Numbered from the stretch's first letter, positions 1 through 14,658 are shown. The stretch is DNA of 64,000 bases from Glandiceps talaboti (GCF_964340395.1 NC_135570.1:7197822-7261821), one strand, 5' to 3'. Notes: generated from the letters alone by a model not told the origin. Made by a program: numbers and translations.

Positions 1-705
1 ACCATACATGTCACACCATACCATATACATCACATCATACCATACCATACATGTCACATCATATCATACATGTCACACCACACATGTCACACCATACCAT
101 ATACATCACATCATACCATACCATACATGTTACACCATATCATACATGTCACACCATACATGTCACACCATACCATATACATCACATCATACCATACCAT
201 ACATGTCACACCATATCATACATGTCACACCATACATGTCACACCATACCATATACATCACATCATACCATACCATACATGTCACACCATACCATACATG
301 TCACATCATACCAGACATGTCACACCATACCATACCATACATGTCACATCATATCATACATGTCACACCATACCATATACATCACATCATACCAGACATC
401 CAGACATGTCACACCATACCATACATGTGACATCATACCAGACATGTCACATCATACCAGACATGTCACACCATATCATATATGTCACATCATACCAGGC
501 ATGTCAGACCATATCATACACGTCACATCACACTAGACATGTCACACCATACCATACCATACATGTCACATCATACCAGACATGTCAGACCATACCATAC
601 CATACATGTCACACCATATCATACATGTCACACCATACCATACATGTCACATCATACACACATTTCACACTATATCATACACTTCACATCATACTAGACA
701 TGTCA
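1..705. repeat. ACATGTCACACCATACC-type satellite array
   Basis: The window opens inside a satellite built from short related words such as CATACATGTCACACCATAC and ATACATCACATCATACC. Phrases of about 10 and 19 bases recur in varying order. The array decays after about 660 and is gone by 720. Its left end is outside the window. The open frames across it (His/Ser/Tyr/Thr-rich) are by-products of the repeat. Confidence 0.95.
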
Positions 706-2150
706 CTATGGACTTTCAACATTAAGTAAAGCAAAATGTAACTCAATACCAGTTATTGCTCACTTCTTTAAACTTAAATGTGAAGGTGCATTCGTTTGCT
801 CAATTATAGAACCGGTGACGTCATGGTTGTTATGGTTACATCAATATTGATTTATAGCTTTCACTGTGACGTCATATTCAGTATTTCTTGTGCACGTACT
901 AAACATGCCATGGTATGCGGAATAAGATTTGTCCTTAGGCATTGAATATCAACTTTACATATCCTAAACTGTTCAGGCGAAAACAATCCCCAGTTGAGCC
1001 ACAGCAAACTTTAGCAGTTGTGAAGAAAAACCATAAAGTTTGGATCAGTTTAGTATGTCTTTCCGTGAGTGTTTATGTCCAGGGACACCTTCTGGTCTAT
1101 TTTGTTTTTTTATTTTCTTCCACTTTTGGATATTTTGATGATAAAAATGACATATTTCACAAACTTGGATAACTATTATTGTGCATATTTCACTTGTAAT
1201 GTTTAAGTTTTGAAAAAGATAACCAAAACTTGAAGATTATGATGTCAAATTTATCACATTTACTAAGAAAATAAACACCTCAAATAGATGAGAACGTATT
1301 GTTGGTAATTGTTTAAACTTGCTTGGGGACACTTGATTTGTTCTGTGAACGATCTCTTTATCTTGGTCTGTTCAGCCTCACGTCTGCTTCGCCGTAAAGA
1401 CAAATACGTATTTATTCGCCAAAGACAAAATGGCCTGGAGAGCATCCAAGTAAAAACACTAATAGATATTTATATCTTGATTTTAACCAGTTTAAGTATC
1501 AACATCCTAATTTAGCACGTCTCAGTGCATACCTTAATTGTTCCAAATGCGTTTTGACGACAAGATCGACACAACATTGACATAGGCAAAGTTTCAACAA
1601 CAAAAGGAGTAATGATTTCCCGAAACTGTTCCATCAAAATTATTCTTTCAATGTTGTTCGTCTGCTCCCATGTCGTCATGGTAACAGGAACGGTATAAAT
1701 TCAAGCCCCTGCAGTGTCATTTTCTAATAGAAGATTTAAATCGAATGCATCATATTCCTAACATGTTTGTAATATCTACGTAGGCAAAGTGACTATACTT
1801 GACTTGAAGAATTATGAAAATGTGCTGTAAAAATTATTCATAGCCGCGTTCGTGATATTTTAAAAGTTGCAGTACACAGAATACAGAAAACTGTGTCTTT
1901 AAGGTTTGCTATAGTCCAGTATGTGACATACTGATGTTTAATAGTAGCTTTTTAAAAAAAATACAAACAACTCTCGCCTTGCACAGGCTAGAAACTGTAC
2001 ATGTGCTTTTGGGTGTATTATTGATAGATAGACCAGTGATTGATTGTGGCAGTGACACACCTCTGAGGAGAGTATCAATATATGTAAAGTGTTTGGGTAT
2101 GGCTAGTCTAGTCTGGGAGATATCAGCCAGCACTCATATGTAGGGGACAG

Positions 2151-2280
2151 GGTTCCTCTAACGTTGTTTGCTTATTCGAAATCCATATGTAGGTAGTATA
2201 TCGATGTACCCGATAAAAAGTGCGTAATAATATACGCGGGTAGTGGTTTAAAATGATAAACAAACAACGTTAGTGGAACC
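2151..2280. mobile_element. short MITE-like element with 20-bp inverted ends
   Basis: GGTTCCTCTAACGTTGTTTG at 2151-2170 is matched by the reverse complement of 2261-2280 with one mismatch. The two ends enclose about 90 bases without coding potential. This fits a non-autonomous DNA element of about 130 bp. No clear target-site duplication is visible. Confidence 0.55.
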
Positions 2281-3218
2281 TTACCCCCCCCCCTCCCCCC
2301 TCCCCTACACACGTGATTAAGAAGCCTGATAGGGCTGAACAACACTACATATCTTACAGTCTAAGGTATGGCCTGTGTAAGATGATAATTTGTTGGTAAG
2401 GTTGGTGGGGGGGGGTACGGGTGGAGGGTGATACACATATTTTCTAGTTTCTAAATATAAATATGCTGTTGTGTTGCAAATTCTTTTATATAAACTGTTT
2501 CAAAAAGAACGGTAAATTAGCCGAAAGTGTTCCTCGCATAAAGATAGAAAATTAGTTTACTAACATTTTTATGTCACTTGTTTTCAATTTTCGGTAAAGG
2601 GCGATCTTTAATATTTTCCAAAAAAGTTGGTAATGATGGCGGCCACTTTTGACCTAGAAATTTTGTTCTCTGTTTTGAAATGTTTGTGTCGGCAAAACTT
2701 CCTCAGTCAAAGAATTAGCAACTGATGAAAGGAGGTAAAAGGACTGTTATGTAAGTTTACTTTGTATAAATGAAAAAAATCAACAAAACAGATTTATCTA
2801 GTTGCTGTAGGAAATGAACAATCTACCGATCGATCCAGGGGCGGGGAGGACCCATGAAGATGTTCATAGTTCCCTCGGGGTTTTGAATTGCTTCTCACCT
2901 AACACACTCACAATCGTGGCTATGACGTAAGCAGCGGAAGACAAATTACAATATTTGTGTCACTACCGTACTATAATGATCTCATTAAGAAAATGCTTCT
3001 GGCAGTCACGTATTGGTATATAATAGTTAAATGACCTTTGACCTTCTGATATCCCATCGACCAATGCTTCATGATGGCACGATGGCCTACATACCTACCG
3101 GTGATACGGTTTGCCAATTGTGCAATAGTAATAATCCATTCGTTATTGCATGTTTGCGACTATGCTTAATAATTCGTCGTGCACTATACAAGATCAGCTC
3201 ATGATTTTATTTTAAGTA

Positions 3219-3392
3219 CGAGAGTGAGAGAGTGTGAGTGAGTGAGTGAGTGAGTGAGTGAGTGAGTGAGTGAGTGTGATAGAGAGAGAAGGAGGATGGA
3301 GGATGAAAGAGGAGAGACAAGCAACGAGATAGAGAGACAACGACACACAGAGGGGAACTGGGAGGGAGAGAGGGCGGGAGAGAGAAAGTAGT
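3219..3392. repeat. (GTGA)n microsatellite and purine-rich tract
   Basis: A GAGT/GTGA tetranucleotide run at about 3235-3277 continues into a GA-rich stretch to about 3392. The apparent minus-strand frames rich in Ser, Leu, Thr and His are repeat translations. Confidence 0.9.
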
Positions 3393-5696
3393 CAACACTA
3401 CATTTAAACGAGAATGTCCACTTCAAATATGAATTAGAAGACTAGTCTGTGCCAGCACAGTGGTCCTGATAACATATATTGCCCCGGAGTAATAAATAAA
3501 GAATTCACTTTTCTGGATAATAATGACTCTTAATCGTTAAGTGAATACACGTGGTTCAATACACCAGAGAATTTGAAGTTGGTATTGATATCGTAGAGGA
3601 GTGGCAGTCAGTATATAGTGAGACTTTCCACGTGTATACTATTAACCTAAGCGGACTGATCGCTCTATCCTGTTCTCTTCATTTCAAAGAATATGTCGTT
3701 GTCCGATCAGAGATCGACAGACCTCCCGTCTGTTTGCTGCAGGCCAAGGTGGCCTAATTTTGAAGCGAATGTCTTGCACGTTTTTTCCATGTGCTGTGCA
3801 TCTTGACATCCGTTATTGGTTATGAACTAAGATAACCCCAACTTCGTCCTGTTCGTACGTACAGTTTCCATGTATTCAATTATTCTGTTCCAATTTTGTC
3901 AAATGGGATATTTTATTGTATTTTTTTACCGAATCTTTCTCTGTAAAGTTACTGGTGTAGCGTATTTTTGAACTTGAACTTTTACATAAAATACACGAAA
4001 ATCCGAACAGCAATATTTCTTTTACCGGATAATAATTGCGTTTATTTTTGTAATTTTCTAGTCAGCGTATTCAGACTTCTTTAACAATACTTTCAGGTTA
4101 AATTTACTTCCTGACACACGAAAGCTAAGTTCTTGTTATGAATACTAGTAGTTTGGACGACTCTTGTTTGTCAGTTACTTACGGGGGTGGGGGGCGGGGG
4201 CTTGTCAATTCAAAGTTACATAAGCTTAATACTAGTTCATTTTTCATTGTTGACCTTCTTATATCTTCTAAGGTTTGCACTGAAAAACTGACTTTAGGAA
4301 TCTAGGTACAATAAAAACAAAAACAAAAAACAAAGCTGCAATTATTCTCAAACTGTATAATTGTTAATTAAAAAGTAAGTTCAATGCCTACACCTTGTTT
4401 ACATCAGCCACAAAGAATAAATGTTGATTAAATTCGAGGTATTTTTGCAGGACGAAAATATAACTTTAACACCAAAGTTAGGGTCACTTGACAATCATAC
4501 GATATTGCTAGCTATACATCCAAACAGCAGAGTCAAAATTGTGATAAATGGTATCCCTAACTTGCTGATAATGTTTGTACGCTTTGGTGATTTGAGAAGT
4601 TAATAAATGAAGAGAATTCGAACATCCTATCTGACAAAATTCGAGTACGAGACATATTTTGAAAAAAAACGTACCACACTTGGCACATTCTATCTAACTG
4701 CACTAATTGTTAATCAAATGTAGAACGTGTAATGAGTACAGACCACGCCTAACAACCAGACTTACAGCGTGGCAATAGTGATAATCCAGTAGTCAGTGTA
4801 GGCCCATGATTTTGGGGCACACAGACAAGTCTTATGGATGAAAACAACATTTTTAGAAGGCAACGTAAAAATGTAGAGGTCACAGGAATTCAATTTTACT
4901 CACCAGCCTGTTCCTGAAATCGTGGAGAAGCCAAACTAGATCAAACGCCCCTCAACGTAAAGGGCCAACGCCATGTCCTCTAATCCAAATCAAAGCTCAT
5001 GGCAAAATTAATGGAAACACGTATTCCTAATTTAAAGTGCCATATGGTTAACATGGATTGGCCAATCACGGGTCTGTTGCTCAGAATGATATGCTAATTC
5101 GTGAACACATCCTCAAACCTGATTGGCCAAAGGGTGACCATATACAGGTGTGTTTGAAGTCTTTCAAAATAAAAATATTTTTAAAACACTGTCAGTAGCG
5201 TTGGGATTCATGGTTATTCAACTGCTTTTAACTTTATATGGCCGAGAAATTTAATCTTTAAATGACAATTCCTTCAATGTGATCGATGTAAGCTGCTATG
5301 CACTCGATTGGTACAATAACTTTATGCTTTAAAAATAAGCAAAATGTAGCAGATACAACCACATTGGGTAGAGTATGGTTTCTGAATTATATGCATGCAT
5401 ATCTTTTCATTACCACAGACTGGACTCACAGTATCTTGTTTTCGTTGATTCCGATAAAACAAATACGTTGAGATGTACAAAAAATAAACGCAAACTATAG
5501 CCAAATAATGCCTGTTTGGTGATATTGTTTAAATGCAGCCTGTCTTGCTTTTGCCTAAATTGATTATACCGTCCGTTTTAAACATCTCCCGTTGTGTCCC
5601 ATTGAGAGTGTTCATGCTCCAGGCAGTTCCTCCACCATCGTAAGCTTTGTTTATTTTCATTTAAATGCGTATACTGTAACATTTCTGTGTTAATTT

Positions 5697-6660
5697 GCTA
5701 CTATCCAGTCACTCCATGGTATTACAAGATGAAAGGACCACTGAACAAACGGTTATGTCAATAACTTGTGTGATAACCGATTCAAACGTACAGATTTGGA
5801 GAATCGAAGCGTGATCACGACTTCAGTGTATAGCTTCATTCTTTCCTTCTATTTCTTTGTGTCGCGTATAATTTTGTTTGTTTGGCTCATATCCTGTCTG
5901 TCGTTATTTTCTTGTCGTTTCTCACCCTTGCCATTGACGTTAAAACCCCTCTCCCATCCCTCTCTGTCTGAGTCTCTGGCTGCCTCCTCTCCATCTCCCC
6001 TCCCTCTCCTCTGTGTGTGACTCTCTTCTCTGCCTTCCTCTTTTCTTTGCCTCATCCATTATTTGCTACTGTGCAGTCACTCATTGTATGATGAAAAGAC
6101 CATTATACGAACTGTTTTGTCAATAACTTGTGTGATAACCAATTCAAACGTACGGATTTGAAGAATCGAAGCGTGATCACGACTCCAGTGTGCAACTTCA
6201 TTCTTTCGTTCTATTCCTTTGTGTCACATAATTTTGTTTGTTTTGCTCAGTCTGTCTCTCGTTATTTTCTTGTCGTTTCTCACCCTTGCCATTGCCGTTA
6301 AACCTCTCCCTTCCCCTCGCTCTGTCTGTCTCCTCTCCATCTCCCCCTCCTTCCCTCTGTTTGACTCTCTTCACTGCCTTCCTCCTCTTTTCTTTGCCCC
6401 GTTCATTATTTGCTACTGTTCAGTCACTCCATTGTAAGATGAAACGACATTTAACGAACTGTTTTGTCAATAACTTGTGTGATAACCAATTCAAACGTAT
6501 TGATTTGATGAATCGAAGCGTGATCCGCTACTACAGTGTGCGATTCCATCCTTTCTTTGTATTTTTTATGTGACATAATTTTCTTTGTTTCTTGTCATTT
6601 GTCGGACTCGGTTTCTCTCCGTTACTTTCTTGACTTTTCTCACCACTGCCATTAACCCCC
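5697..6660. repeat. three tandem copies of a ~355-bp unit
   Basis: Copies start near 5697, 6063 and 6412. Each begins with CTACT...CAGTCACTC, followed by AAGATGAAA or a variant, then GTCAATAACTTGTGTGATAACC, GATTCAAACGTA-type sequence and GAATCGAAGCGTGATC, and ends in a pyrimidine-rich CTCTCC/CTGTCT segment. The third copy is the most diverged. No coding capacity is conserved between copies, so the overlapping frames are not genes. Confidence 0.85.
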
Positions 6661-8439
6661 CCCCCCCCTTCACTGTCGTCCCACCCGTCTCTCTATGTAT
6701 GTCCATCTATCTCGCCTCTCCCCCTGTGTAAGTCTTTGTGTGTATAGCTTGTCTCTTTTCTCCCTCTCTCGGTATTTGTCTGTCTGTCTATGTCTGTTTG
6801 TCTCTCCTACCACCCTCTCTCTCTGTTATCCACTTTCCTTTTCAAATAGTGCATTTCTCTGTCATTCTCCCCTTCCATCATTCCCACATGCTTATTGTTG
6901 TCTCTTTCGCACCATTTTTCTCTGACTACCCCTGCAGTTGATACTCTCCCCTGAAGGCAAGCCTGTCGGCTCACTTTGAGCCCATAAAACCAATATCGTC
7001 AAACTCCTTTGTTTTCTTTACATAAATAATGTTTTATTAACAGGTGTTCATCTAAATATGTAATCAGAGCGTGTCCCGTATCACTTCCGGGAGGTAAGGG
7101 CAATCCCAATAACAAACCGACTCTTCCATTGGTTTTAAACTTTCCCCCATTCGCTTTGCAACCACCATTGAATGGTAACATAATGGAAAACACTGATTTT
7201 ATTGTACAAACATTGAGTGTCACAAAAGGAAAACCTACGTCAAAAGCGCCGCCTACATTATCAAAATAACTGTCGCTCGCCAGTAGACGCACTCACAGTG
7301 TTTAATTATTTTAACGTTTTCTGCATTTTGGCGTGACCCCAAACTTTGAAAAGTCTACCCTAATATTGATCTAGAGAATGTGACCCAATACAAAGTCTCC
7401 AGGTATGTTTTCATTCCAAAGGAGAATACTACCAAAGCATGCAAAGAGTGTGCTCCGGGAATAAATTGTATGATACAATTGTCTGATGGAAACAAATGTT
7501 TATTTTGTCAGAATAAAAAGAAGTAACAATTGTCTGTAGGGTGGTCTTATTGTGCTCTACAATTCAATTACAACGACGGAACAAAAATAAACAAATTACA
7601 AAGTGGCTAGCATAAGAAAGAAACCATAGAACTTTGCAAATATTGTTTCTACCTTTTGACGTGACAGAAGTGATTTCGACTGTCGGTTTTATTCCGTCCA
7701 TGGTTTGAAAGGAAAATATTGAACCAATCACTGCAAGTTACCCAATTCTTATTATCAGTTAGCAAAATATTTGCTGCAAAGGCGCCGTCTTGAAGACAAA
7801 AGAAACTTGAAGGTTGTATCAAGTCTTTGTCCTGCAGGCTTACATACACAGTTGACTTTCTTGACCCCCCCCCCCCCAGTATATTGACATTATTTGAACT
7901 TTGCACTGTCCGAATATACCCCTAGATCTGACGATAAACTTGCACTACCCCAATCCCCCCCACCCACAACAATGTCTCACTATCACTATACCCTAAGCTT
8001 GTCGATCTGACCATAAAGTGCATGACCCTAAACATAACCCTAACCCTAACTCTAGGCATCACTGTTAGGTTGCATTATCCATATACCACACATCCCTACC
8101 CCAAACAATAAAGATACTACTTTGGTACCCTTGATCTGACCACGTAGTTGCTGAGCTCCGTGATATACTTCCATTGGAGTGTGTCCATAAAGTTACACCA
8201 CCCAATATAGCATACCCCAACTCCCACCACATCCTCACAAAGTCAGCAAGTATATAACGACTATGTTGTTCACTTTACAGTACGCAATAGCGAAAATTTT
8301 TTTACAAGGGTTAGATCTGCCTTGGCTTTGAAAGTTTTCAGTAAAATTTAGTCTTTGAACCAATCACTGAAAGGAGAAAAGTCTGTGGTCAGCTCCAGGG
8401 ATATATTGGGGTATGCAAGATTGTGGTCAGATTATGGTC

Positions 8440-8653
8440 GATAATTACAGTGCTATCTGTTGTACATTTGTATTTTATTTATATTGTGTATTCGTGACGT
8501 CATTGACTGTATATTTGTCTTATGTTGTACTAATAATTTATTATTTTGCATTGTACGGGCCCCTAGGTAGATAGCTTGGTCTTAACAGAGTCACTCATTT
8601 ACCTATGATTATGTTCTCTTCATTTAAGATGATAAAGGTCATTATTATCATTA

Positions 8654-8689
<36 letters not shown>

Positions 8690-8690
8690 A
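8440..8690 (+). mobile_element. probable non-LTR retrotransposon 3' tail
   Basis: A stretch with TGTACTAATAATTTATT and TTGTACGGGCCCCTAGGTAG leads into AAGATGATAAAGGTC, short ATT/ATC repeats and a 29-base poly(A) run ending near 8687. This layout (untranslated 3' segment, small tandem words, poly(A)) is typical of 5'-truncated LINE copies. No reverse-transcriptase frame is left. Confidence 0.5.
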
Positions 8691-9274
8691 CTGCCCACCA
8701 CAAGACCAACACATTTCCACATTTCCCACCAATTCGACAGTAAAGTTCACAACTCCCACCCCTCCCGTCACCATCTCCAAATGAAAAGATGTTCTCCTGG
8801 GACGTAGCATTTGTTTCTCCCCCATAGACAAAAACCCTTCTTCGAAAGATTCACATTTTTGTTGCCCTCCCACGAAAAACTCGCTCTGAAAAATTGAACA
8901 TATTGGGGTAGTGCGACCATGCAATTGGTATGGACACGGACTGAGTATGTCGAAGGAGCATTCAAACAGTTGGTGGCGCTGTTGCGATGAAACGTTAAAA
9001 AAACAAAATAAGTGTTGACATCCCAGGAACTGTTACTTAAGCTGCAAAATCGGATCAACAACCATATCAAATATGAGATTTTCTACAGTACTAGGGGCTC
9101 TTAATTCATAAAAGTATTGTTTCTGATGGGTTAATAAACGGAAAGGTTGAGGGGTCGTGTATGTCAGCTGACTTGGACTCGGAATGATAAAATTTGTTTA
9201 TAAGTATTGTCTAAGATAGAGTGTTGTTATCTAGGTCAATGTACACATATCTCGACACCAGCCTATCGAGCAAC

Positions 9275-9320
9275 ATGTATCTTCGCCTTTCTCTGTTAGC
9301 GGTAATTTGCCTTGGTCTGG
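9275..9320 (+). CDS. saposin gene exon 1: signal peptide
   Basis: The ATG at 9275 opens MYLRLSLLAVICLGL, a clear hydrophobic signal sequence, and the exon stops at GTAAGA in phase 1. It joins exon 2 about 7 kb away as ...LGLASAGP. The join rests on matching phase, a good donor and the need for a signal peptide. The distance makes it less sure than the later exons. Confidence 0.75.
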
Positions 9321-12300
9321 GTAAGATTTTTTGATATTACTATCGAACAATCTCGATTCTCGAACAAGCTCAATTCTCTACTATATTATCGACCACCCTC
9401 CTTTCTCAGCAAAAAAATATTTTTTTAAAACTAAGATATGACGTTCAACATCTGCCTATCAATATAGCAATGTCATTCTTCCCGATTTCGTCACAGCAGA
9501 ACTTTTTTGACTGTCCGTTTGTGAATCTTTGTAGTCATAAAACGGTAATATTGAACACCTTATTTTTGATTGTCATCTCACGAATTTTATCCAAAAAACC
9601 AGCGCCGCAATACTAATTGTTTCGTTCAACTGTTTTGTTCTTAATACACGATATATACCTGTATTTGAACTATTGAGTTATCACGTCCTTTAGTTTATTT
9701 CGATTTTAGGGGAGAGGTGTATATTGATGCAGTTAAAAAAGATGTGTTTCAATGAATTTCATCGGTTTTGAAGATAACGGGTGATCGCTCGGTGGTCACA
9801 GGGTGTTGGCGACTACGGAGGATCTAGATAACAATCGAGATAGATAAGAACAGGTGAAAGGTCGATAACCCCAGACAACATTGTTTGACAGCAAAATTGA
9901 TCGATAATCATCCAAAAAAATGTAGACGTGTACCACGTGATCAAAACGTATGTCGATGTCATGTCTTCAAAATCCAAAACCAAAACGGTCGCTCGATCGT
10001 ACAAACCGGAGGTGCTGAGACATATCGAATGTTAAACTGAGTCTTGTAAAAAATACACTTTAAACCAAACCAAAAAACCTTCAAATTATCCACTTTCATA
10101 AATAAGGTACGATCCGTTTTGAATTGTAAATCTTCCTTGGTGATGAAAACAGCATAATATCTCTAGTTTTTTTTCCTTTTGTTACATGTCATCTTTATAT
10201 CATGGCAGGTTTTCTAACAATGTGTTGTACATCAACACATTGTGACATACGATTGGAAGATAACTAGAGATAGTTATGAATGACAGTTAAAACAAAACCG
10301 TCTGTTCGTTTTATTCCCCCTCCCCTCCCCAATTTTTATCACGTGATACCGGATGTTAAAACCACAGACAATCGTCACCATGACGATTTCATAATGGAGG
10401 GATTTATTGATGTACTGGATGAATTCTAAACCCAAATTATTCAATCTCTTTCAGTAATTATTATCCGCCATATATCGAAATTATCTATAATTTATTCAAT
10501 GATGAAACACATCACAGCTCTCGAGTGTCTGTGCGTCAAACTGTGTGTCAAAGTTGTTGTTTTTAACAACAGATGTGTGTCAAACTGTGTGCAAAAAGCC
10601 TTTGGAAAGGATCCAGAACACATTGTAATGGATTACATTTTTACAATTATACCCAAGAGATTTCTGTGTCTTTTCTTTTTGAAAGATTCGGCGATGCCTT
10701 ACAAAGATTCGTAGAGTTGAACTCATCATCCATATTGTGTTCACGAAAACACCCATCTCATTTGGAGTTCACAACATGGCCGCCATTTTGAATTTAAAAA
10801 GTTGTTTTAAATTTGAGACTAAATTCGTTTTTGGTGCGAAGCCAAAAATAGGAATACCTAATCTCGATTTGATAGCTGTGTCCTTTGTATGCAAAAATGA
10901 AATTATTGAGGACATATCTATTTACCCGCAACATATTTTTAATACAAATTATATACAAAATATACAAGTAAAAACCGTTCACCGCATACAATAAATGTTT
11001 TTATTATACGTAGCAACATATTGGTATTCGTACAGTGATAGCAATATCAATATATTCAAACAACTAAGATTGCGACGTAGTGTTCCTTCATTGTCGTAAA
11101 AAATACTAGTCTCTTTTACGGCAACGTTAATCTACATTCCATCATCTACCATACTGTTGCGTCTACTTGCTCTGGCTTGCGAAAATGACGTCATTGTGTA
11201 ACCAAACAGACAGTTTTACATCATGGCACTAGTCTAGTTCCTATACAGTATCGTTACTATTTTATACCTTGTGGTTAGAATTAGCCACAGTCTGGTCATC
11301 CAGACTACCATGGCACCTGATTTCTACAGGTTTATAACAAAAAGTTTATTTTCAAATAATTCCAGTATATTCTGTTTCTTTTCCAAAGCTACTTGAAAAG
11401 AAGGACATTCAACTTTTTCTCTTCATCATTCATTACTGGGATACTTAGTGCGGAATCTCGCCCCCCCCCCCTCCACCGAAATATTTTTCCGAATTTTTTA
11501 ATTGAAGATAAATGAAGCTATAAAACACTGACATGCGCAGTGGCATTTAAAACTACTTGTATACACATACCTACGTCCAATATGATAGTCTTTGGCACAC
11601 AACGGCTGAATCGTGCTTTGTTCGACGATTTAATACTTTCTGAGGTGATAATGATATCGGTGTGGTCCCGTCCACAGGCCAATCTCTAAATATGTAAACA
11701 TGATAGGAATGAAATGTCTACTCAATAGGATCAAAACATTTCATTAGTAACTATGAACCCAGATCTCAAAGTCCATGAACATTCTTTCTCGTGTATGTAA
11801 TTGTGTTCCTTTTGTGGCCTCCGAATGAACCTGTACCATGTGAAGTTTACACGGTTCTCCAATCATATGCGTCTATTAAGTTCAATTCACCATTGCACAG
11901 ACTAGACATGACAGACACATCGATCAAATTAACCTCCTACTCGTGGTGACGTCCAAGGTCAACGAACTTTTTAAACTCAAATGACCTCGCGATGACCTTA
12001 CCATAAATCATCAACAAGAACACAGATTTATCACGTGTGCACATTGCTCTGAACTCAGTCTAGGGGTGAGATCGATGATATTAAAAGGGGGATTTAAAGG
12101 AATTTTGACGTGTGTCAAGATCTTTCGGAAATGGACCCTGATAACCGTTTAACCCGTGTAGAGCAACCACCTGACATGTGCATCCCACGTGTTTCTCGAC
12201 TTAACACCATTTTGTCCAAAATCCAAAATCGTATCTCCTCAGTTCTCAATTTGACACTATCTTGTCCAAAATCCAAGACCGTATCTCCTCAGTTCTCAAT

Positions 12301-13137
12301 TTGACACTATCTTGTCCAAAATCCAAAATCGTATCTCCTCAGTTCTCAATTTGACACTATCTTGTCCAAAATCCAAAATCGTATCTCCTCAGTTCTCAAT
12401 TTGACACTATCTTGTCCAAAATCCAAGATCGTATCATTTCATTGTTGTTTACACCGTTTATATATCTCTAAATTGTGTTAATACCCTGTTGTTTTATGAA
12501 ATGTTGCCATGCCAACCATACAATTGCTAATAAACATGACGAATGGAAAACCTACATAAGGATTGAAAATAGAATTGCATCAGTAAATACGTACAAAAGT
12601 CGAAGGTTATGTAAATTAATATTTATAAATGCAATTTTGAAAAAAAAGCGCTATGGTATTCCCCATACAGGGGCGAAAAAATCAGATTTCGAAATTGAAT
12701 AAATGTAATGAACAACTTGAAATAGACCACAGAAATTGAATACAGACGGGAAATATGCAGAACAGGGACAACGTGAAACGCTGCCAATCCTGATAGTTCG
12801 TTAACCCTTCCATCCAATTAGTTACAGTTAAAGTGTTATCCACTGGGTTGCGATGTTCTTTTGTTTCTTGTTTTATTAAAAAGCAACACATGGTGTACAT
12901 GAAGCTTTTTTTTACTCTCATCACTGTACAGGAAGAAAATACTTGTGTATACAATGTACGTAAATATTAGCTAGTAACAAAATGGTTCACATACGTGTGT
13001 AACTGTCTTTAGACGATAAAATAATGAAGAAAAAACTATTCTGTACCATCGCCTCGCCATGAACTATCGTCACGTTTCTTCTACACACAAGCACCGTACA
13101 AGCTCAAGCTCTGTCTGTCTGTCTGCCTGCCTGCCTG

Positions 13138-13233
<96 letters not shown>

Positions 13234-14658
13234 TCTCTCTCCCTGCAACGTACCAGTGAATGTTCCTTGATTAACATTCATCCAACCGCCGATTTCGTCA
13301 CGTAGTAATCGTTACACTTGGCCCTGGTACAACCTCTCGTCGAACCACTCTACATTTGACTTGTACCTTCTCATTTCGATTCTTGTGTTGTCTGACTGCC
13401 ATGTCTGTAAATAAGTTGTAAAATACTTTGTGTTGTTCACATTTATTTGTTACCAATAAAACATGTCATATGTGAGTAACCATGCTTCAGTAAGTGGACA
13501 AGTCATAACTCTTCATTATTCCAACTTAATCATATCAAATCATGTCCAGCAATTTGTGAAACTTTCATATGAATTTTAATTTTAATTTAAATTTCACATT
13601 ATGACATAAATTTAAGGGTACCATCTGTCTAAAAAACCCGAAGTCTGAGTGATCACCAATTCTCTTTTTACACATACTCGAGCACCTCAATCACGTATTA
13701 CCAACTCTGATTTTGCCGCACTCAAAACAAGTATGTATGTACACAATACTTTTCGCCAAAAATTGGACCTCGCACATCATTGCGCATGCGGACTGTGGCA
13801 CTTTAGATTTACAGAAATATGAATACAGTTTATCTATTTTTTCTTTTCTTTTTAATTCAAATAAATATGCTCCTCAGTAAAGAAACCTTTGTACACAACC
13901 TTGATTCAATATTGTTCTAAACTAATCTCTGTAAATAATAAATAATTTTAATCCTATTGTAGGCATAAGTGACTATCGAACATCATAAATATGACCTCGA
14001 TTGAATCTAGTCACAGGACTTTGTTATTATGTAAAGAACAATTATTATTGTGACAATCACTATTTCATTTAGTCTAGAGGCTATCTGTAGCATCGAATCT
14101 CAAGAGATCTCTTCACTCCGTCTAGCTCAATGAGTAATTGTGAATCAAACAAAAAATGAGTAACTTTATACTCCCAACTGTTAGAATGAAGTGAACAAAA
14201 TATTATTAGTGTCCTGATGTGACTGTGGGGATGGCTTCATTTGAATTCGAAACTTTACCTCATTGAACTAGATGTGACAAGAGGTTCGAAGCTAAGGATA
14301 GCCTCTAGACTATACAACCCACGAAAAAACACCGGTAGGTTTGCTTGGATGAAGTGAGTTAAAACAATATTTCAGGCAATGACAAAATGAGGTAAAAACA
14401 ACACTACAACTGATACAAAAACAACAGCCTGTGCCTCTGATGTTGGGTCAGACGACGCTTTTATCACTTTGTGTATATCTGTGGAAGTTATAATGTAACA
14501 GTAATAGTCGTCACTAGTACTCGAGCTTTATCATATGTAGTATTCTATCAGTAAACAGAGTTATGGCGTCCTCTCACTCACACTCACTCACTCACTCACT
14601 CACTCACTCACTCACTCACTCACTCACTCACTCACTCACTCACTCACTCACTCACTCA

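Larger units (their letters stand above)
721..9274. other. intergenic DNA upstream of the saposin gene
   Basis: No gene is recognisable here on either strand. Open frames are short, lack family likeness and do not chain through splice sites. It holds the repeats listed separately (2151-2280, 3219-3392, 5697-6660, 8440-8690) and several homopolymer C or G runs (about 2284, 2406, 6656, 7864). A weak TATA-like TTTATAAG at 9197-9204 lies about 75 bases before the saposin start codon. Confidence 0.6.

Noticed and set aside
8-729. Overlapping open frames of 71-219 codons rich in His, Thr, Ile and Tyr
   Set aside because: They are translations of the satellite in three frames, with no independent start, domain or codon signal.
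6999-7292. 97-codon minus-strand frame
   Set aside because: No recognisable motif, no splice partners, not kept on family grounds; may be part of an unidentified repeat.
8039-8054. Telomere-like CCCTAACCCTAA
   Set aside because: Only about two and a half units, isolated, in otherwise ordinary sequence.
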